In this document: one piece after another, positions 60,516-64,000 of the stretch | Layout: each line of letters begins with the position of its first letter | How positions within the stretch are numbered: the stretch's first letter is position 1 | Source: Lentibacillus halodurans | Lineage (GTDB): Bacteria; Bacillota; Bacilli; Bacillales; Amphibacillaceae | Direction of reading: 5' to 3' | Assembly: GCF_900112045.1 (NCBI RefSeq) | Contig: NZ_FOJW01000004.1 | Coordinates: 211,741-275,740, forward strand | Length of the DNA: 64,000 nucleotides | Notes under the pieces: model-generated | The model's input: the letters and a program-made list of their open reading frames with translations, nothing else | The model's database searches: none | What the model was told of the DNA's origin: nothing | Made by a program: the position numbers and the translations under genes

Positions 60516-62189
60516 GTGTATGTGTTTAAAACAGTCAAAAAACGGGAACAGGCTGGTGGGGTGTTGGGATTGGGCGGTTCTCTGAAATATAACAGTATTT
60601 ATCGGTGCACCATGATCATATGGATGACCATTAAATTTATCGTACAAATTTACTTTTTTCACATTAGACATTCTATTTGGGATCATCGTACGAGAGAAAA
60701 ATGGAACATATTAGTCGCCGGTCAGGCAAAAGAATATCGGACGAAAGCAGCTGAAATGGGCGGTGTCATGATTAAGGCAGGGCAATTTCTAAGTACGCGG
60801 ACCGATTTTATGCCGGATGTTTTCATTAAAGAGCTGTCCAGGTTGGTTGATCAGGTACCACCCATGACATTCGATTATGCGACAAACCTGCTTGAAGAGG
60901 AGTGGGGGACTTCTGTACATACTTATCTAAGGACAATGGACAAGTCTTCGGTTGCTTCCGCTTCAATCGGTGAGGTTTACCGCGGGATATTAAAGGATGG
61001 TTCCCCTGTTGCGATTAAGGTACAGCGCTACCGTATTGAAGATATTTTTCATATGGATTTTATTGCCTTAAAAATTGTTTTTCGGATTATATCAATCTTT
61101 ACATCATTCGGAAAAAAAGCAGATTTACATGGGCTGTACCAGGAACTGATCGATGTGATGGATAAGGAGCTTGACTTTGAGCAGGAACGTATTTATGGCA
61201 AATACTTTAAAAATCGCTACAAAGACAATCAGGCTGTTTATATTCCAGCATATTATGACAGGCTTTGCACCAAAAAAGTGCTTGTCATGGAATGGGTGGA
61301 TGGTGCGAAAATCACTGATTTTGATTTTATACAGCAGCACAATATTGAACCCGGAGAACTTGCAAAGACACTGTTTGATTTTTATTTCGACCAGTTTTTG
61401 AATCAAGGCTACTTTCATGCAGATCCGCATGCAGGCAATATCCTGGTTCAGGAAGATGGAACCATCAGCATTATCGACTTTGGGATGGTCAGTGACATCC
61501 GGAAAAAAGACACACAATATTTCAGGCGGCTATTTCAGGGAATGATTATGGATGATTATGATACAGTCCTGCAGACATTGGATGAGATGAACTTTATCCT
61601 GCCGAATGCCAATAGGAAAAAATTGAAAGCCATGATTCAGGAAACCATTGATCTATATGAGAATGGTGCATTTCAGCAAATGGATGCCCAATTAATGGAT
61701 CAGCTTAAAGAAGACATTCGGATTTTCGTAAAAGAGCAGCCAATCCAATTATCAGCAGACTATGCGTATCTTGGCAGAGCAATCTCCATCATTTTGGGGA
61801 TACTCATCCACATTTATCCTGATATGGATCTTGAAAAATGGGTAAAACCTAAAGTGAAGCAGTGGTTTGGTGGTAAAAAGCTGACTGATTCGGTATATGC
61901 AGAACTGGCCAAAGAAGCAGCAAAACCTTTCCTGTCCTTTCCTCGGGCCATGTTAAGTTGGTTGGAGAACGGGGAAAAAGATAGGCAATGGGAGAAGGAA
62001 CAACGGCAGATTAAACAGATGCATCAGTTTTATTTGCTCGTGGAAAGTGCCCTATTCATTATACTGCTTGTCAACATTGGAATTTTCGTTTATATACGTG
62101 ACTTTTATACAGTTGGCGGAACTATAACGGGCTTGCTGCTGCTTAGCTTCCTGGTTGTTTTATTCAAGCATTACCGGTTCATTCAATAA
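60516..62189 (+). CDS. UbiB/AarF family atypical kinase (ABC1/ADCK)
   Basis: 557-residue membrane-associated kinase-like protein. Family features are the N-terminal KxGQ motif in MIKAGQFLSTRTD, the Ala-containing loop ASIGEVYRG replacing the usual Gly-rich loop, the Lys in PVAIKVQRY, the catalytic HADPHAGNILV, and the metal-binding IIDFGMV. Two C-terminal membrane segments (about residues 500-555) anchor it. UbiB proteins assist isoprenoid-quinone or lipid trafficking; Bacillaceae make menaquinone. GTG at 60516 lacks a clear ribosome binding site; ATG at 60612 is an alternative. Followed after 15 bp by a phasin-like gene. Confidence 0.9.
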   Translation: MYVFKTVKKREQAGGVLGLGGSLKYNSIYRCTMIIWMTIKFIVQIYFFHIRHSIWDHRTREKWNILVAGQAKEYRTKAAEMGGVMIKAGQFLSTRTDFMPDVFIKELSRLVDQVPPMTFDYATNLLEEEWGTSVHTYLRTMDKSSVASASIGEVYRGILKDGSPVAIKVQRYRIEDIFHMDFIALKIVFRIISIFTSFGKKADLHGLYQELIDVMDKELDFEQERIYGKYFKNRYKDNQAVYIPAYYDRLCTKKVLVMEWVDGAKITDFDFIQQHNIEPGELAKTLFDFYFDQFLNQGYFHADPHAGNILVQEDGTISIIDFGMVSDIRKKDTQYFRRLFQGMIMDDYDTVLQTLDEMNFILPNANRKKLKAMIQETIDLYENGAFQQMDAQLMDQLKEDIRIFVKEQPIQLSADYAYLGRAISIILGILIHIYPDMDLEKWVKPKVKQWFGGKKLTDSVYAELAKEAAKPFLSFPRAMLSWLENGEKDRQWEKEQRQIKQMHQFYLLVESALFIILLVNIGIFVYIRDFYTVGGTITGLLLLSFLVVLFKHYRFIQ

Positions 62190-62204
62190 AAAAGGAGTGT
62201 TATC

Positions 62205-62519
62205 ATGAGTGATTTTTTAAAAAAGGGATTTCTTTTAGGGCTTGGTGCTGCTGTTACCGGAAAGGAAAAATTAGAAAAAAAGCTGCAGGAGATGGTTGAA
62301 AAAAATGAATTGACGCAGGAGCAGGCAAAAACAGTTATGCATAAATTTATGGATAAAGGTGAAATGAAAACAGACGAATGGCATACGAAACAATTTGAAC
62401 AGACCCAGCAGATGGCAAAAGATCTTGGATTGGCGACCAAAGAAGATATCAACGAACTGCGTGCTCGTATATCAGAATTGGAAACACAGCTGTATGAGCA
62501 GGAGCGGCAAGAACATTGA
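62205..62519 (+). CDS. Phasin-like coiled-coil protein
   Basis: 104-residue protein. A short hydrophobic N-terminus (FLKKGFLLGLGAAVTGKEKLEK) is followed by two charged helices with heptad spacing; the C-terminal DINELRARISELETQLYEQE is a clear coiled coil. It resembles polyhydroxyalkanoate granule-associated (PhaF/phasin-type) proteins. No PHA synthase gene is in the window. AAAGGAG precedes the ATG. Co-directional with the UbiB-like gene, so likely in one operon. Confidence 0.78.
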   Translation: MSDFLKKGFLLGLGAAVTGKEKLEKKLQEMVEKNELTQEQAKTVMHKFMDKGEMKTDEWHTKQFEQTQQMAKDLGLATKEDINELRARISELETQLYEQERQEH

Positions 62520-62655
62520 AAGATTTTGCCGAAAGTTGTCGGTTATCAGTATATTTTGTAAATTGAAAATTCGGTATTGATTCTTCAGGAAAATATCAGT
62601 ATAATTAAGTTGGAATTAAATAAGGATTTTGTCATTGTAGGGGGATTGCAGCATT

Positions 62656-62799
62656 ATGGAGAGCTTTTTGCAAGTACAAGAAAGTGTGGAAGAGCAGCTT
62701 GGCAGGGAGCTTCAAGACAATGAGCTTGCCTTTCTGCAATGGGTTTATGAACGCTATACAGAGGAAGAAAAACGAAGAGTAAATGTAAGTCAATATTGA
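62656..62799 (+). CDS. 47-residue conserved-looking acidic small protein
   Basis: MESFLQVQESVEEQLGRELQ begins a fully helical, Glu-rich peptide ending YERYTEEEKRRVNVSQY. GTAGGGGGATT precedes the ATG at suitable spacing, and a terminator follows 12 bp after the stop, supporting a real short gene. No function assigned. Confidence 0.65.
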   Translation: MESFLQVQESVEEQLGRELQDNELAFLQWVYERYTEEEKRRVNVSQY

Positions 62800-62810
62800 T
62801 AAAATAATCA

Positions 62811-62842
62811 AAAAGTCTTGGGTGTGTTGCCAAGGCTTTTTG
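62811..62842 (+). terminator. Terminator after the 47-residue ORF
   Basis: AAAAGTCTTGG (62811-62821) and CCAAGGCTTTT (62830-62840) form an 11-bp stem with one G-U pair and an 8-nt loop, ending in T5. Confidence 0.88.
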
Positions 62843-62961
62843 TATGGGCAGGAAACAGGACGTGTTATACTGGTTATGAAGTATTTTTCAAAGGCCTGAT
62901 GCTGGGAAGTCGGATTTTAAGTGAAGCAGTGAAAGGCCTGTAAGCAAAAGGAGTGGTCAAT

Positions 62962-63258
62962 ATGGCAGTTGCAACCGATACGATTCTGCAAAAAATGAAG
63001 CGGGAACTAGCAGAGGCACAGCAAATGTCTGCTAGTGCAAGTGGTGTGGCTATGAAGAAACATATTGCCAATATCCAGCTTCTTTGTGAATTATTATTGG
63101 AAGAGCAATCTGCTTCTGGAACGGATTCCGAACATGATATGACAGGAGCAGAGATGAAAGCAATGATGGGTGAAAAAGCTGCTGAACGTACGTCGAAACC
63201 GTTACGCAGAACGCTCGACCATGATGAAGCAAACGGCGATTCCATATTTGATTTTTAA
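62962..63258 (+). CDS. ywdI: DUF5327 family protein (YwdI-like)
   Basis: 98-residue soluble protein, helical N-terminal two thirds (LQKMKRELAEAQQMSAS...KKHIANIQLLCELLLEEQ) and a charged tail ending DGDSIFDF-like (reads ANGDSIFDF). Matches the YwdI family, which in B. subtilis precedes ywdK as here. The ATG at 62962 follows AAAGGAG. Function unknown. Confidence 0.82.
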   Translation: MAVATDTILQKMKRELAEAQQMSASASGVAMKKHIANIQLLCELLLEEQSASGTDSEHDMTGAEMKAMMGEKAAERTSKPLRRTLDHDEANGDSIFDF

Positions 63259-63288
63259 TGAGTGGGATGAAGCGAGAGGAGCATCAAT

Positions 63289-63660
63289 ATGAAATTATTT
63301 CTGATTCTCGGGGCGGCTAATGGCTTTCTGGCAGTTGCCCTCGGAGCATTCGGGGCACACGGGCTTGAAGAAAGACTGTCAGAAAAAGCATTAGGGACTT
63401 GGGAGAAAGCAGTCAATTACCAAATGTTTCACACAGTGGCTCTGCTTGTTACCGGACTTCTGCTGGCGAAAATGCAAAGCGGAGGAATGATCTGGGCAGG
63501 CTGGCTGTTTTTGGTTGGGATAGTGCTGTTTTCCGGAAGCCTTTATATTTATTCCATCAGTGGCATTAAAACATTTGCCATGATTACGCCCTTTGGCGGT
63601 GTAGCCTTTTTAATCGGCTGGGTGCTGCTGGGATATGCTGTCATTAAATATGTACAGTAA
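63289..63660 (+). CDS. ywdK: DUF423 membrane protein (YwdK)
   Basis: 123-residue protein with four membrane segments. It begins MKLFLILGAANGFLAVALGA, then FGAHGLEERLS, the DUF423 hallmark; NYQMFHTVALL and ITPFGGVAFLIGW are the other conserved blocks. Function unknown. GAGGAG precedes the ATG. 30 bp after ywdI, so one operon. Confidence 0.92.
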   Translation: MKLFLILGAANGFLAVALGAFGAHGLEERLSEKALGTWEKAVNYQMFHTVALLVTGLLLAKMQSGGMIWAGWLFLVGIVLFSGSLYIYSISGIKTFAMITPFGGVAFLIGWVLLGYAVIKYVQ

Positions 63661-63662
63661 AG

Positions 63663-63914
63663 CTACATCAGGAAAAAGAGAATAGTGGCCAAAACCATCA
63701 GCATTCCTGCTTTCACAAATTGTTTGATGCCATCAATAGGTTTATTTGTGTTGAGGTGAAGAAAACCTTCGCAAAACATGCTGAATGCGAGCAGGTACAC
63801 ACAAAGCAAAATAATGATCACATATCCCTGCACGATTGCGATCAGTCCAATAATGACAGCTAGTGCCAGGGCCAGCAATTCTATGCGTATGTATTTTTCA
63901 TATGGACTTCGCAC
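63663..63914 (-). CDS. Small three-segment membrane protein, unrecognised
   Basis: 83-residue protein with three hydrophobic helices (about residues 12-32, 33-50 and 66-83) separated by short polar loops (FLHLNTNKPIDGIKQ). GTG start eight bases after AAAGGGGG, a convincing site. It ends two bases from the ywdK stop, converging on it. Family not recognised. Confidence 0.7.
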   Translation of the reverse strand: MRSPYEKYIRIELLALALAVIIGLIAIVQGYVIIILLCVYLLAFSMFCEGFLHLNTNKPIDGIKQFVKAGMLMVLATILFFLM

Positions 63915-63948
63915 AACAATTGCCCCCTTTGCAGATAAAGTGAAACTT

Positions 63949-63979
63949 CATTCAGCGATGCGTCCTTCCTCGCTGAATG
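63949..63979. other. 10-bp hairpin at the window edge
   Basis: CATTCAGCGA (63949-63958) and TCGCTGAATG (63970-63979) are perfectly complementary, with an 11-nt loop and no T run. It lies just upstream of the small membrane protein gene; it may be a terminator of a gene outside the window or an operator. Confidence 0.4.
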
Positions 63980-64000
63980 TTAGTTAAACAGAATCGGACC

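Overview
The window is one chromosomal stretch of a low-to-moderate GC Gram-positive rod of the family Bacillaceae. The best fit is a halotolerant or moderately halophilic, spore-forming genus of the Virgibacillus/Oceanobacillus/Lentibacillus group. Reasons: nearly every gene matches a Bacillus-type family (YugJ, YpuA, YkpA, YpmR/YpmS, TcyP, LigD/Ku, YwdI/YwdK); ribosome binding sites are strong with frequent TTG/GTG starts; proteins are rich in Asp/Glu; S-box and yybP-ykoY riboswitches are present; and intergenic repeats typical of this group occur. Genus placement is inference. No tRNA, rRNA, CRISPR, prophage or complete insertion sequence was seen.

Layout. 1-4.3 kb: iron alcohol dehydrogenase, a DUF1450 protein, an MFS exporter probably starting at a rare ATT codon, and a secreted DUF1002 protein. 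4.4-16.6 kb: two complete oligopeptide/dipeptide ABC importers back to back, one ordered A-B-C-D-F and the other D-F-A-B-C. 16.9-20.4 kb: a LysM/3D cell-wall protein, then a threonine-to-glycine pathway (SDR-type threonine dehydrogenase and Kbl) with a candidate CcpA site. 20.6-25.7 kb: ABC-F ATPase, permuted papain-fold protein, WYL regulator, YpmS/YpmR. 26-30.7 kb: sulfur amino acid genes, including an S-box-controlled O-acetylhomoserine sulfhydrylase with an unusual C-terminal extension, a RarD permease and a methionine gamma-lyase.

31-46 kb: cardiolipin synthase, acyl-CoA thioesterase, HxlR regulator, M29 aminopeptidase, a 309-bp element with terminal inverted repeats, RecQ, BrnQ, a cation/proton antiporter, a GNAT acetyltransferase, an AI-2E family permease and phosphoglucomutase. 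46.3-51 kb: TerC-family protein behind a yybP-ykoY (Mn2+) riboswitch, DUF488, OsmC, a possible decayed SMR exporter, a short cationic ORF ahead of an MFS exporter, and DUF2798. 51.3-56.4 kb: ArsR-type regulator divergent from cystine symporter TcyP, and the divergent ligD/ku end-joining pair with sigma-G-like promoters facing each other. 56.6-64 kb: acyltransferase, RmlD-like SDR, YjiH-like protein, UbiB-like kinase paired with a phasin-like coiled coil, and the ywdI/ywdK region.

How it fits together. The window is mostly core chromosome biased to peptide and amino-acid economy: peptide uptake, an aminopeptidase, branched-chain and cystine uptake, methionine/cysteine synthesis and breakdown, and threonine catabolism. 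These are linked by candidate CcpA sites and an S-box. No large novel system is evident. The most distinctive items are the fused sulfhydrylase, the sigma-G promoter pair at ligD/ku, the ATT start, the UbiB/phasin-like pair, the small cationic ORF before an exporter, and several families of short intergenic repeats.
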